Part shown: piece by piece, positions 42,952 through 53,100 of the stretch
How positions within the stretch are numbered: the stretch's first letter is position 1
How the letters are laid out: each line of letters opens with the position of its first letter
Notes under the pieces: generated by a model
Databases searched by the model: none
The model's input: the letters and a program-made list of their open reading frames with translations, nothing else
Told to the model about the DNA's origin: nothing
Translations under genes and position numbers: made by a program
Assembly: GCA_021927905.1 (NCBI GenBank)
Contig: BLLK01000038.1
Coordinates: 1,054,001 to 1,118,000, forward strand
From: Chaetoceros tenuissimus
Lineage: Eukaryota; Bacillariophyta; Thalassiosirophyceae; Chaetocerotales; Chaetocerotaceae
Length of the DNA: 64,000 nucleotides
Reading direction: 5' to 3'

Positions 42952-45900
42952 CTACTGTTTACGAGTCGTCTTGCGAGATACATTTCTCGTCCATGCTTTA
43001 GGAAATTTATGCATATGTATCCGACCATCATCTCCTATAGCTGTGAATTCGTCATTGCAATAGTCTGGAAGGAATCTCATCATTGATTTTATTATCTTGA
43101 GTGAAACCATTCCATCTTCGCAACAACGATTGAAAACAGCTAGAATCAATTCTTCTTTTTGGTCTGCTTCGTTGTCGTTCTTGAGCAATAGTCCAAACAC
43201 TTTGATAAGACTGTTGTAATACATAGCATCAGCTTTGCCAAAGAGACTGTTACTTTGTTGAACAGCATTTTGTACAGCAAACGCAACCTGCAGGGCTTCC
43301 CTCCGCTCTTGATCGTATGAAAATGCACAGGCATTCAAAACGACATTGGCTACAGCGATGTTGGGCTCAAAGTCTTTGTCGCCCTCTTGATATTTCTTTT
43401 CCATTTGTTGGTATAGGTCCCATACTTTCGCCGCCTTTGATTTTATCTTACTTGATGCAATGACTCTCATTACAGCGGTAAAGATTGCTGCGTTTGGTTT
43501 GGTATGTTCGTAGTTGGTATCACTATAGAGTTGGTTCATTTTTGATATCCACTCCTGTGTAATTGTTGCACGTTGCGGGGTTTTACTCCGAAATAAAATA
43601 TTCAAGAAAGGGAGAATTGAGAACTTTGTCGGTATCATAGCTGCGTCTCCACCTGCATATGCTTCTTCGATGTGATTCATAATTTGGATGGCCTTTTCAT
43701 CTTTCCATTCAGCAGCATTCTTTTTGTCATTAGCAATAGCATTTAATACTGAACAATAAAGCATCATATCCGGCTTATAATGCATGTCCATAGTTTCCTC
43801 GTATTGTTTCTGCAGAGACTGTAGTAATGATATTGCTTCCGAGGATCTCTGAGGTGAAATCATGGCTGTATAAAGTGCTGATGCATTGAAATCGCTCTTG
43901 TCCTGATCGTGAGGAGAAAGGCTCTTGTAACTATTAATGGTGTCAAAGAGAATATCCTTTGCAATGACTTTATCTTGACCAACTCCACCCTTGATTAGGC
44001 CCATGATGGCTGGGACTGCATGAACAATTTCCATTTTGATTCCATCGTCTTTCATCATAGCGAGAATCTTCCGCATGTTAGATGCGGCATCTTTGCCTTT
44101 GAAGCGAGAAGCCATTTTTAGAATTGCTGCATATATAAAAGCGTTTGTTTTGGGGGTGAATTCATATGAGTCCACACTCCAATTCTTGGATGAAAGGGAC
44201 CGAAACTTTTCAAGTATAGTGATGGAACGAGATACATCTTCAAACGTAGGTTGGCTAGCACTAATCATTTGCAGTACTCTATACAAAGCAGTTGTCAATG
44301 GTTGCTTTCCCCTATCATTCCAAAGCAAATCTTTCTCATGCAAATCCATCATTTTCTCAAACAATTCAGCAGCTTGTAAACTACTATTTCGATGCCGAAG
44401 GCCATTCTTATTTGATAAGTAGAAGCATTCTATCACTGTTTTGTAGATGGAAGCAGGAATCTTTTCATGGACTGGTACAACCATTCCATCAGATTGCTTA
44501 CAAACCAAAGAGTCTAGATGCTCGATTTCCATTTCGGACAATAATTTCCTGACTTGTGATAGTATATCCTTGCGAGTTTTTGAGTTGACATCTTGCTCCA
44601 CGCAGTTTGTATAAGCTTGTATTACACGAAAATAGTGGATAGGTTGCACTACCATCCCACTGCTCTTCATTAATTCTATCATCGCAAAAGACGATCTTGC
44701 ACCCAATAGATCTTCATCCGCATCGCTTTCAGTCAATCCTAAATGTTTCCGTTCAAGTTGTTCTTTTGTCCATGCAACCATGACAGACTCAAAGGCTTGA
44801 CCGAGATAAGACAGTGTATCTTTGTCGAGATCACGTGTATGATCAAAGCTGTTCCATGCACGAACAAATAATTCTTCTGTATCTTTGCCAATGTAAAGAT
44901 TGAGATCATCCCCTCGATCACAATCATCACGTCTCAACATTGCATTGGATGATAGATTTAGAATATCTACATGTGCTCTCCAAATCAAACAAAGTTCCTC
45001 ATCACGTAAACCCTTCTTGTCATCATTCACCATATCCAACATTCGTTTCCAAATCGAATATGCACGTATAGCTGCAATTTCACTATCCATTTGACTATCA
45101 AAAGATCTCTTACCGTGCTTCATGACAAATGCATGATTGGCAAGAGCATTTACTAAATGACTGCTCGAACTGACATTCGGTAATACTGTAGGATCATCCA
45201 ATCTCGATAACAAATTATACAAATCCCATGATAATTCAGCTGGAAAATTTCCTTTTTGATATGATGAATAATCTCTCGATGAACTTTTGGCATAACCATC
45301 AAATACAATATTGAATTCATGTATTGACGGTGCATTATTAATATCACCACCATAAAGTTCTCCCCATAGTTCTAGACAAAGTGCTGTCTTTTGACCGACC
45401 AATGGAGAAGAGGATTGACACCATGCATCCATCACTTTTCGAAATGGATCAGTATTGACATGTTTCTTGGATAGACTGAATAAAGATTTTTGTTTCTTTT
45501 GCAATGGTTTTAGATCCAGTTGAATATGATATTCCAACAACTTGAGCATATTCTCAGCACATGATTCTTGAGCAGCTTGTAATTTTTTTAGTTCATCCTT
45601 GGGTATTTGAAAAGTATAAGGTGCACTATCGCTTTTATTTCTCTTTTGTAATGGCTGGGGTATGTCGACAGACTTGGAGAGATTGTACCATTGGTCGATT
45701 AGGTCTAGTCGATCTTTTGTTTCTTCATTTCCAATGGATGCACTGCTGCAAAGTAGAGATGTGTTTGTTTCTAACCTCTGACATTTCATTTGGATATTAT
45801 TTATTTCCTTTTGACTTATTAATTGATCTGACGGCTTGTCTTGATGATACATGCACCGTTGATAAAGATTTGGTAAACAATTTACATCATGTCGAAAAAA

Positions 45901-45984
45901 AGAGGCGAGTCTGTTTACGTTCGCATTGGAAGTAGAGCCATGGGCTAATAGTCTCCGGCTCGACCTGGCTATTGAAGAAGACAT
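42952..45984 (-). CDS. large PPR-like helical-repeat protein, organellar
   Basis: 1010 residues, single exon. N-terminus MSSSIARSSRRLLAHG is Ser/Arg-rich and acid-free like a mitochondrial presequence. The body is all helical with degenerate ~35-residue pairs typical of pentatricopeptide proteins: FNIVFDGYAKSS, YRVIQAYTNC, YAAILKMASRF, YCSVLNAIANDKK, FTAVMRVIASS, ANVVLNACAFS. Such proteins bind organelle RNA for processing, stability or translation. No Smr or DYW tail domain was seen. RNA target unknown. Confidence 0.75.
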   Translation of the reverse strand: MSSSIARSSRRLLAHGSTSNANVNRLASFFRHDVNCLPNLYQRCMYHQDKPSDQLISQKEINNIQMKCQRLETNTSLLCSSASIGNEETKDRLDLIDQWYNLSKSVDIPQPLQKRNKSDSAPYTFQIPKDELKKLQAAQESCAENMLKLLEYHIQLDLKPLQKKQKSLFSLSKKHVNTDPFRKVMDAWCQSSSPLVGQKTALCLELWGELYGGDINNAPSIHEFNIVFDGYAKSSSRDYSSYQKGNFPAELSWDLYNLLSRLDDPTVLPNVSSSSHLVNALANHAFVMKHGKRSFDSQMDSEIAAIRAYSIWKRMLDMVNDDKKGLRDEELCLIWRAHVDILNLSSNAMLRRDDCDRGDDLNLYIGKDTEELFVRAWNSFDHTRDLDKDTLSYLGQAFESVMVAWTKEQLERKHLGLTESDADEDLLGARSSFAMIELMKSSGMVVQPIHYFRVIQAYTNCVEQDVNSKTRKDILSQVRKLLSEMEIEHLDSLVCKQSDGMVVPVHEKIPASIYKTVIECFYLSNKNGLRHRNSSLQAAELFEKMMDLHEKDLLWNDRGKQPLTTALYRVLQMISASQPTFEDVSRSITILEKFRSLSSKNWSVDSYEFTPKTNAFIYAAILKMASRFKGKDAASNMRKILAMMKDDGIKMEIVHAVPAIMGLIKGGVGQDKVIAKDILFDTINSYKSLSPHDQDKSDFNASALYTAMISPQRSSEAISLLQSLQKQYEETMDMHYKPDMMLYCSVLNAIANDKKNAAEWKDEKAIQIMNHIEEAYAGGDAAMIPTKFSILPFLNILFRSKTPQRATITQEWISKMNQLYSDTNYEHTKPNAAIFTAVMRVIASSKIKSKAAKVWDLYQQMEKKYQEGDKDFEPNIAVANVVLNACAFSYDQERREALQVAFAVQNAVQQSNSLFGKADAMYYNSLIKVFGLLLKNDNEADQKEELILAVFNRCCEDGMVSLKIIKSMMRFLPDYCNDEFTAIGDDGRIHMHKFPKAWTRNVSRKTTRKQ

Positions 45985-46319
45985 ATTATATGAGAGTGTG
46001 TAGGATGAGATCCTTGGCTTCAGATACGAGTATACTTATTCAATGAAGGAGGAAGCCATATCTATCTCTATCTCATCAAAAAAAAATGTTGTTCGTTTTT
46101 TCGTTGCTCTTGTTTGTGTGGCCGAGGAGGATTTAGAGATAGATGTCAATAGACATCAATAGCCCGAATGACTCACTGAAGTAGGGTTCGCATCTCAAGA
46201 GGAATTAAGATTTTTCTCCCATCTTCTTCAAACATGAATGAAACTCATCGGAGTATCCATTACTGTTCTCACAAATAATAATCACATCAATTCATATTCA
46301 TAAATTCATAGTATTCACC
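45985..46319. promoter_or_regulatory. divergent promoter region
   Basis: 335 bp between the PPR gene (minus) and the EndoU gene (plus). Contains a poly-A run near 46078-46086. No named site recognised. Confidence 0.4.
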
Positions 46320-47726
46320 ATGTCTGGTAAAGTTTTCGAATCATACTTCAGAGAAATCTACTCTGACCTATCAGTTACTGCAGAAGAGTCTGATGCCATC
46401 AAAGATAAACTAGAAGAATCCAACATTCCGCCTGATAAACTAGTCTGGCTTCGTTCTTCTGCATTTCGTATCGGATGCCAGTATCTATCCGATGATAATG
46501 ACTCCAATATTAATTTATTGAAATGTATCAATAGAGTAGTACATGCTATTGAGGATACCTGCATGGGACCTACAGTCGAGGCTGAAAATGAATCTTTTAG
46601 TGAAGAAGCGGTGGAAGAACTCTATCGTACACTCTTTACTGATCTTGTGGTAGATTCCGAAGAGAATCAAGAGCTTTTTGAATTCTTTCGTGGAGATAAT
46701 CGTCCACCAGAAGATAAATTTGTTTGGACGAGAGCATCTGCTTTTAGAATGGGTGTTGAGTTCCTTGGTGAAGATCGTGATACCAATGTTTCTTTGTTGA
46801 AATGTATCAATAGCATCGTTCATGCTCTTGAAATGACCTGTATGAAACCTAAGCCTTATGAACTCAAGGCAGATATTCCTGAGGATATGAGTGATATGAG
46901 TCTTGCTGAGGCCCTTCAAACTCTTTGGGATCTTGATTTGAATCGTCTTACTCCTGGAGAAGATTATCAGATCAATGTACAGGAAGGTAAAAAGGCATAT
47001 TGGAAAGAGGACAAAGCAGAAGATCCACTATTTACCTTTGTTGATAGAAGTGCCTTTCGTAGACCTACCTATAAAGCTTTCATTGCTTTACTTGATAACT
47101 ACACAGCAGAAACAGGAGTGCGTGAAGCTGTGACTTATGAAGAAAGAAAAGAGAATTGGAGCTTTTTGAGAGCCATCATGGAATCTGGACCTATGCAATT
47201 TTGTCACAAGTACTGCATGTCAAAGAATCCAGATGTTCCGTCTGATAGAGATGAATTCATGAAGATGCTGAACAACATGTGGTTTGGTATCTACAGAAGA
47301 GGTGGATCTGGAGGAGATAGCTCTGGTTTCGAGCATGTATTCGCGGGAGAGTTGAAGAACGGTAAAGTTTCTGGGTTTCACAACTGGGTATACTATTATC
47401 TTGAAGAAAAGAAGGGAAATGTCGACTACCGTGGATATATTTACCCTCGCAGTTATTCTGATGCAGAAACTAATGCAAATGATCATGTTCTGACTCTCCA
47501 ATTTGAATGGCAAGGGGTTCTCAAGAATGTAGGGACATCATTTATTGGCGTATCTCCTGAATTTGAAATGGCACTTTACACCATGTGTTTCTTCGCTGGG
47601 GAAAAGGAGAATATCTTTGACTTGGATACTGGTTCTGATGTTTTCAAGCTGAACTGTAAGGTATATACAATGGGAAGTGACAAGATTGGAACAAGCTATG
47701 TAGAGACAATGGGACATGAAGATTGA
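46320..47726 (+). CDS. EndoU-type endoribonuclease with duplicated N-terminal module
   Basis: 468 residues, single exon, no signal peptide. The C-terminal half is a eukaryotic XendoU domain: catalytic His in GFEHVFAGE (about 338), second His in GFHNWVYYYLEEKKG (about 352), and the Lys in VLKNVGTSFIGVSPEFEMALYT (about 402). These enzymes cut at uridines, leaving 2',3'-cyclic phosphate ends. The first ~180 residues are two copies of an ~80-residue helical unit: YFREIYSDL...LRSSAFRIGCQYL...LLKCINRVVHAIEDTCM and LYRTLFTDL...TRASAFRMGVEFL...LLKCINSIVHALEMTCM. I do not recognise this module; it may regulate or dimerise the nuclease. Confidence 0.88.
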   Translation: MSGKVFESYFREIYSDLSVTAEESDAIKDKLEESNIPPDKLVWLRSSAFRIGCQYLSDDNDSNINLLKCINRVVHAIEDTCMGPTVEAENESFSEEAVEELYRTLFTDLVVDSEENQELFEFFRGDNRPPEDKFVWTRASAFRMGVEFLGEDRDTNVSLLKCINSIVHALEMTCMKPKPYELKADIPEDMSDMSLAEALQTLWDLDLNRLTPGEDYQINVQEGKKAYWKEDKAEDPLFTFVDRSAFRRPTYKAFIALLDNYTAETGVREAVTYEERKENWSFLRAIMESGPMQFCHKYCMSKNPDVPSDRDEFMKMLNNMWFGIYRRGGSGGDSSGFEHVFAGELKNGKVSGFHNWVYYYLEEKKGNVDYRGYIYPRSYSDAETNANDHVLTLQFEWQGVLKNVGTSFIGVSPEFEMALYTMCFFAGEKENIFDLDTGSDVFKLNCKVYTMGSDKIGTSYVETMGHED

Positions 47727-47912
47727 ATTGATAATACGTTCAAATATACAAGAACGTAAAAAATAAGTTACAAATGTCTTTCCTTCAATAGAATTACCTT
47801 TAAAAGTATAATATCTCGACGAACAACAGTTTCCAGTAAATTATGGAAACTATATCGAAAATATGTAAGTTTCATTGGTGAGTTTTGTTTTGCACTTGGT
47901 TCCTGCCTTCTT

Positions 47913-49407
47913 CTAAAGATCATTATCGTCAAATTCTAGAGCTTCTAGGAGTGTTTTAAAGTCATTATAGATGTTTCGGTTTGTAGACTGTGTGTAATGT
48001 CTGCAGGCTTTCCTGTGATTTTTCCAATCTGCTACCTGACAGTCTTCAGAGAATAGTGAAATACTTAGAGTTGGGTTGGAGTCAGAAAAGGGAACAAGAA
48101 CGACAACTTACCTTTAGAGCAGTAAGAAACTAAGTGACAGGATGAACACTCCATAAGTTTCCTATCGTAAGAATCACAATGTAGGCAGCAATAATTTCTT
48201 TTTGACATCTTCAAATCATTCATTTTTGTTTCCAATTCTTTCATCAAGGCATCTTTTGTTCGGCCAGTAGCTTTGTCAATTCTTCCCCTTAATGATATTT
48301 TATCGTCGCTAAACTTCCTTTCGCGAAAGTAAGTATTCACGAAACATTGCTCAATGTGATTATTTCTGAACTTGGAAGGATAAAGTCTACGAAAAAGCTT
48401 GGACGAGGTAAACTCCTCTTCGGCTTGTATTTCCTTGAAGTAGTCTCCCAGTGTTCCGAGAGATGGGTCTTCTATTATCAACATGCTAATAATAATATGA
48501 AGAACGGGTTGACGCTTGTCATGTTTATGGAGTTTTTGTTGAAGAAATTTTGCTTCTTGAAAAATGTCCTGGCATGATTTAGTTTCAAATGAATACCAGA
48601 TTTCTAATTGGGCAAATCGAGCATCGTAGGCCTTGTCATTTGTATCCAACACTGTCTTCAGAACTTTTAGAGACAACTTAAGGTTGCCAATGAAACCGAG
48701 ATACATAGCATAGAGTACAGGTAACTTCTGTGGATTGAGAAACCCTCCAAAGTTATTCCATGTATTCATGCTTATTTTTGAAGGGTCGGATAAAAATTTC
48801 TTTGTAATTTTTTCTGTAGCTAAAAGTCCACTAGTAAGAGCGACTTGGAATGCTTCGCTTTTCAAAATAGCATCATCTCTAGGAAATTTGGTATAAATTC
48901 GCAAGAACCAACAATGTCCATTACTGCTGAAAGCTGCTCAAAAAATGTTAGAAGCTCAGGATCATTACGATCTTTCTCGCTTACTAATTCAGTGTACTTT
49001 ATTTCAAAGAATTTCTCTATGATTGTCATGTGTAAAATATAATCCTTCTCTTCCTCTTTGACTTCTGACTTGAAATTGACTGCGGATGAATCTACTAGAA
49101 AGGCTGTTGAAAGTGCTATATGAAACATCAATAAACCATGACCTATTGAGAGCTTGTCTTGAGGGCTGAGGACTTGTTCCTGCTTTCCTTCTTCTAAAGA
49201 AGGCCATGCATCAAGGGCCTTATATATAAACATGATTGCATCGCAGAACATGCAATGTGCGAGATCACGGCTATGAGCATTTGGGTCAGACGTAAATGGT
49301 GCGGTTGGGGTATAGTGCGGATAGTCTTCAAACTTTGGTTGTGACTCCCACTTTGCGTACCATTTAGCAATGTCCTCCTTTACAGTTGAATTTTCTTTGT
49401 GTGTCAT
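47913..49407 (-). CDS. MYND zinc-finger protein, 2 exons, one frame break
   Basis: Exon 1 49407-48112, intron 48111-48044 (68 nt, GTAAGT..CTGAAG), exon 2 48043-47913. Splicing completes the MYND finger: CLHCDSYDRKLMECSSC, YCSKDCQVADWKNHRKAC. Without it the last Cys/His residues are lost. Within exon 1 the frame changes at about 48895-48925, between ..AVMDIVG and FPRDDAILKSEAF. This equals one missing base; no intron fits. So, as in the MYND gene at 39203, either a recent lesion or a sequencing error. The region before the finger is helical and resembles diatom-specific MYND proteins. Function unknown. Confidence 0.65.
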
Positions 49408-50195
49408 TGTATTCTTTTGGAGATATTACTTCGACTTTGTTGATGATTCGTATCTATTTTATGATGCAAGTTGGAACATCTATGTAGATCTCATGGGAGA
49501 AGGTGTTCTTTTTCTAGAAAAAAGGGGGTTCTCGTAGTTGATGTAATCAATCAACAAAGAATGTGATACGCTTCTTATTAGAAGAAGACAAAATTTAATT
49601 CAAAAATGTGCGCGAGGTTAAATAGGGGTTAAATCTACTAAAATAGGTCGAATCGTCTTTGAATCGTATCAGCAATTGGGAGGGAAGCATTTTCATCTTT
49701 CGATTTGGACTTTAGGGTCGTCAAGTAAAAGGGACCAAAGCAATATTAAAGCTCATAAACCTTCTTGACTAGTTCAACATCCATAGTATATGATGTTTCA
49801 ATTCAGTGTTTCAATGCTTAGAGAACTCAGATTAAAAAATAGAGAGACACTACTCCATTACGAGTATCTCTTTCCACAACCTAATCATATCACCATACTA
49901 CTCACAAGATACCATAAATAATTCAACTAGTCTGCAACTACAATAATTAAATTGCATACTGAGGTCGCCACAGAACTTTACTCTATCGTCTTCTTAGTCG
50001 TGTCAAACCCAAGATAGAACTTGTATGAAAGGCCAATTATTACATTTTATTTTCATTTCAATAGTCCTATGGATTCAAAGTGGAAAAAGTCAAAAGATTT
50101 CATACAACTATGAATTACATGGAATTGAAAATGAGTTATTACATAAATTTTATAAAAACGTGTATACATGTATGGCGTAGTGATGAGCTAGAGCA
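49408..50195. other. intergenic with direct-repeat copy A
   Basis: 788 bp. Holds the promoter of the MYND gene on one side and the 3' region of the 13-exon gene on the other. Its main feature is the ~123 bp repeat at 49865-49987. No gene seen. Confidence 0.45.
49865..49987. repeat. direct repeat copy A
   Basis: Matches 58721-58846 in the same orientation. A 57-bp core is identical (starting actactcacaagatacc), and both flanks match with scattered changes, from tctctttccaca to ctctatc. The two copies bracket the 13-exon gene. Confidence 0.88.
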
Positions 50196-53100
50196 TTATT
50201 CAAAGATGGTGAACTTATGCTCCTCACTCGTGAATTTCTCCTGAGAACTTGGGGCACAATTGCCGAACTTGACAGTTTCTTTTCTGAGTTTATCAGGGGT
50301 ATTGAACTTGGATGACTTGACTACATTGCCATCCCAACTTACAGTATAGTCTCCAGATTTATTCGTAAAACCGTCCCCTTTTTTCTTAGCCCCGGAGTCA
50401 AAAATTTGGAAAAGGTAGCAGTTGTTAGGATTCAAACATTTCCTCCAATTGTATGTACCGTTTGGAATATCAAAATTTCGCTGGTTGCGACGAAAGACTG
50501 TTTTCGAAAAGACGCATTTGTTCGTTGTACATGCTTTTGATGATTTCGATGCTTTCGATGATTTCGATGCTTTCGATTCTTTCGCTGGCTTCTTTACTAC
50601 AATGAAATTTTCTTTTGTTGAACTATCAAGATTGACTTCAACTTGAAAAGATTTATGACCTGGCTTAGAGCATTCCGTGGAAAGAGATGGTGATACTGAT
50701 GGATATGATGACGGGTCGCATAAACCGCATGCAAGAGTACAAGCAGCACCCGTACGAGATAAAGTAAAGCCGTCCTTTTTAAAGCAGTATTTGGCACGAC
50801 GAGTCTTACGTTTGGCAAGTTTGTTTGTAGAAATAAATTTGCACATTCGGAATTTGCCTGGTCTTACTTGAAATTTGTACTGTGGATCATTGTTGCAGTC
50901 AACAGGATACGTGCTTGGTGTCTCTACGGAAGGTTTTGAGGTCGGTGAAGGAGAAGGCTTGGAACTCGGTGAAGGAGAAGGCTTGGAACTCGGTGAAGGA
51001 GAAGGTTCGGAGCTCAAGAAAGGAGAAGGCTTGGAACTCGGTGAAGGAGAAGGCTTGGAACTCGGTGAAGGAGAAGGTTCGGAGCTCAAGAAAGGAGAAG
51101 GTTCGGAGCTCAAGAAAGGAGAAGGTTTGGAGCTAGGTCCTTTAGATCTCACTATTGAAGGTGTATCTGAAGCCTTTACGCTAGGTGCAGATGATGGAGA
51201 ACGAGTCGTAGACGAAGAGTCTACATTGAATGTTACAATTTGGCCTGCATTACAATGAAATCCATTTCCTTTTGAGCAAAGAAATGTAAAAGATCCCTCT
51301 TTTGAGAAACGGTAAGTGAATGAGGTCTTGCCTGGGATATCTCCTCCAATATTCGTGAGTTTACCATTACATTGGCCATTGCTTGTGAAATAGACTGCAG
51401 AAATAAACTTCAAATGAGCAAAATGGTACTGTCTGATAGATCCATGCTTGTAAACAGCTTACTTACCATCATGACTTCCTGGGGTTGTCCAAACAAATCT
51501 AATAGAGTCTCCAACGTTGATTTCCTGATCTCGAAAAGGTTCTACAGGAATAAACCAGGAAAAATCGATGACATTACCAATGGGATCAGATGGACTACTT
51601 GATGGTTTGGAGCTGATTATTTCAGATGTTGACGGTGAATTAGTTATTGTTGGACTTGATGTTGTAGAATACCCATAGAATACATCAGTTCCAAAGAGGT
51701 TCTCTGTGAATTTCATTCGATTTGGAAGAATTTCATTAAGATCCGCATTGGTAGTAACGCCGAACCATTGCACCACTGCATTCCACATTGCCTCGAAAGG
51801 TGTAGTTGGAAACAAAACTCCACGCTCATTAATAGAGTTTGGTCCAGTTGGAGAAAGATCGGAAGGATATCGACCAAGAATTTTTCCACCTTCTATTGCT
51901 CCGCCAAAGACAAAGTGATTTCCGGCCCACGCTATAAATAGAGATGATATATAGGTTAGCTATTGATCTGGAATATATGCAGGAGTTCATCTGTAGAAAT
52001 TCTGGAATAGATGTCAAGCTATTTCGAAGTAAAGACTACTTACCATGATCAGTTCCATTTCCCGAGTTTGAAGATAATGTTCTGGCAAACTCGGATATGG
52101 AGACAACAGTTATGTCGTTCCACTCTTTTTTAGAACTCAGTTCATCTTTAAAAGCACCAATTGCGCCATTAAGTTCCGTAGTTAGACCGTCAAATGCTTC
52201 TGCAAATTTATTATGTGTATCAAATCCATCTGAGTAATCGCGAGGAGAATGAGTTTGTTTGAAATATTGAAATAAAAGCGAGAAAGATTAGGATATTCTT
52301 TACCTTGTTGAACAAAGAAAACATCTCTATCCACGCCTCTATCGTCTTTTGTTTGGATCATTTTCGCGACCGTTTCTAATTGCTCTCCAAGTCTGGTATC
52401 TGGAAATGTTGTCTTGGTCGTCACTGTTTGCAAAATATCATACAATAGCTGGTTCTCTGCTAGTCCCTGATGCAATGTTGAAGAAAAAGTCTCTGATAGA
52501 AGGTTTGAACCTATACTTGTTGCTTTGTTCAATTGTTTGACAAAATCAATTAGTACATTGGGATCGCTGCCTTCGGCTGAAATTGGGTCAAACTTCTCAT
52601 ATTTTGATGCAGATGGAACAGAGATGATTGGTGCCTTATTACCTACTAATGTTTGTGAGGCCCTTCGTGCTGTTGAAATAGAATTGACCTTGAAACCTTT
52701 TCGACTCAATACATCCAGCAATCTGCCTGCCATGCCTCTACCCGACTGTTGATTAAAGATGTCCATCAATTGGATCTCTAATTGTTGAGTATTGTGAGCA
52801 AAGAGAGCAGTGTTTCTTGATTTATCTTTCCAATTTTCTTTGTTGATACCGGCTTCTTGTAATACCCCAATGTTTGACAGGAAAAGTAGCTCTTTGTCAT
52901 TGTACATTTTTCGAAGACTGGACAAGTTTTGATGAAGTCCAAACTTCGAACATGGTTGGGAAGATCCACTCGCATCGATAGTAAGCAAAGAATCTTGAGG
53001 CAAAGCTACGAAATTTCTGACTGAAGCATATTTTTTGTAAAGCCAATCGCATTTTGGAACAAGCATGTTGTAAGAGTCAGCGCCTCCAGATAAATTAAGA

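Noticed and set aside
50875-51258. 127-codon plus-strand Gly/Glu-rich repeat frame
   Set aside because: Translation of the Ser/Pro minisatellite on the wrong strand.
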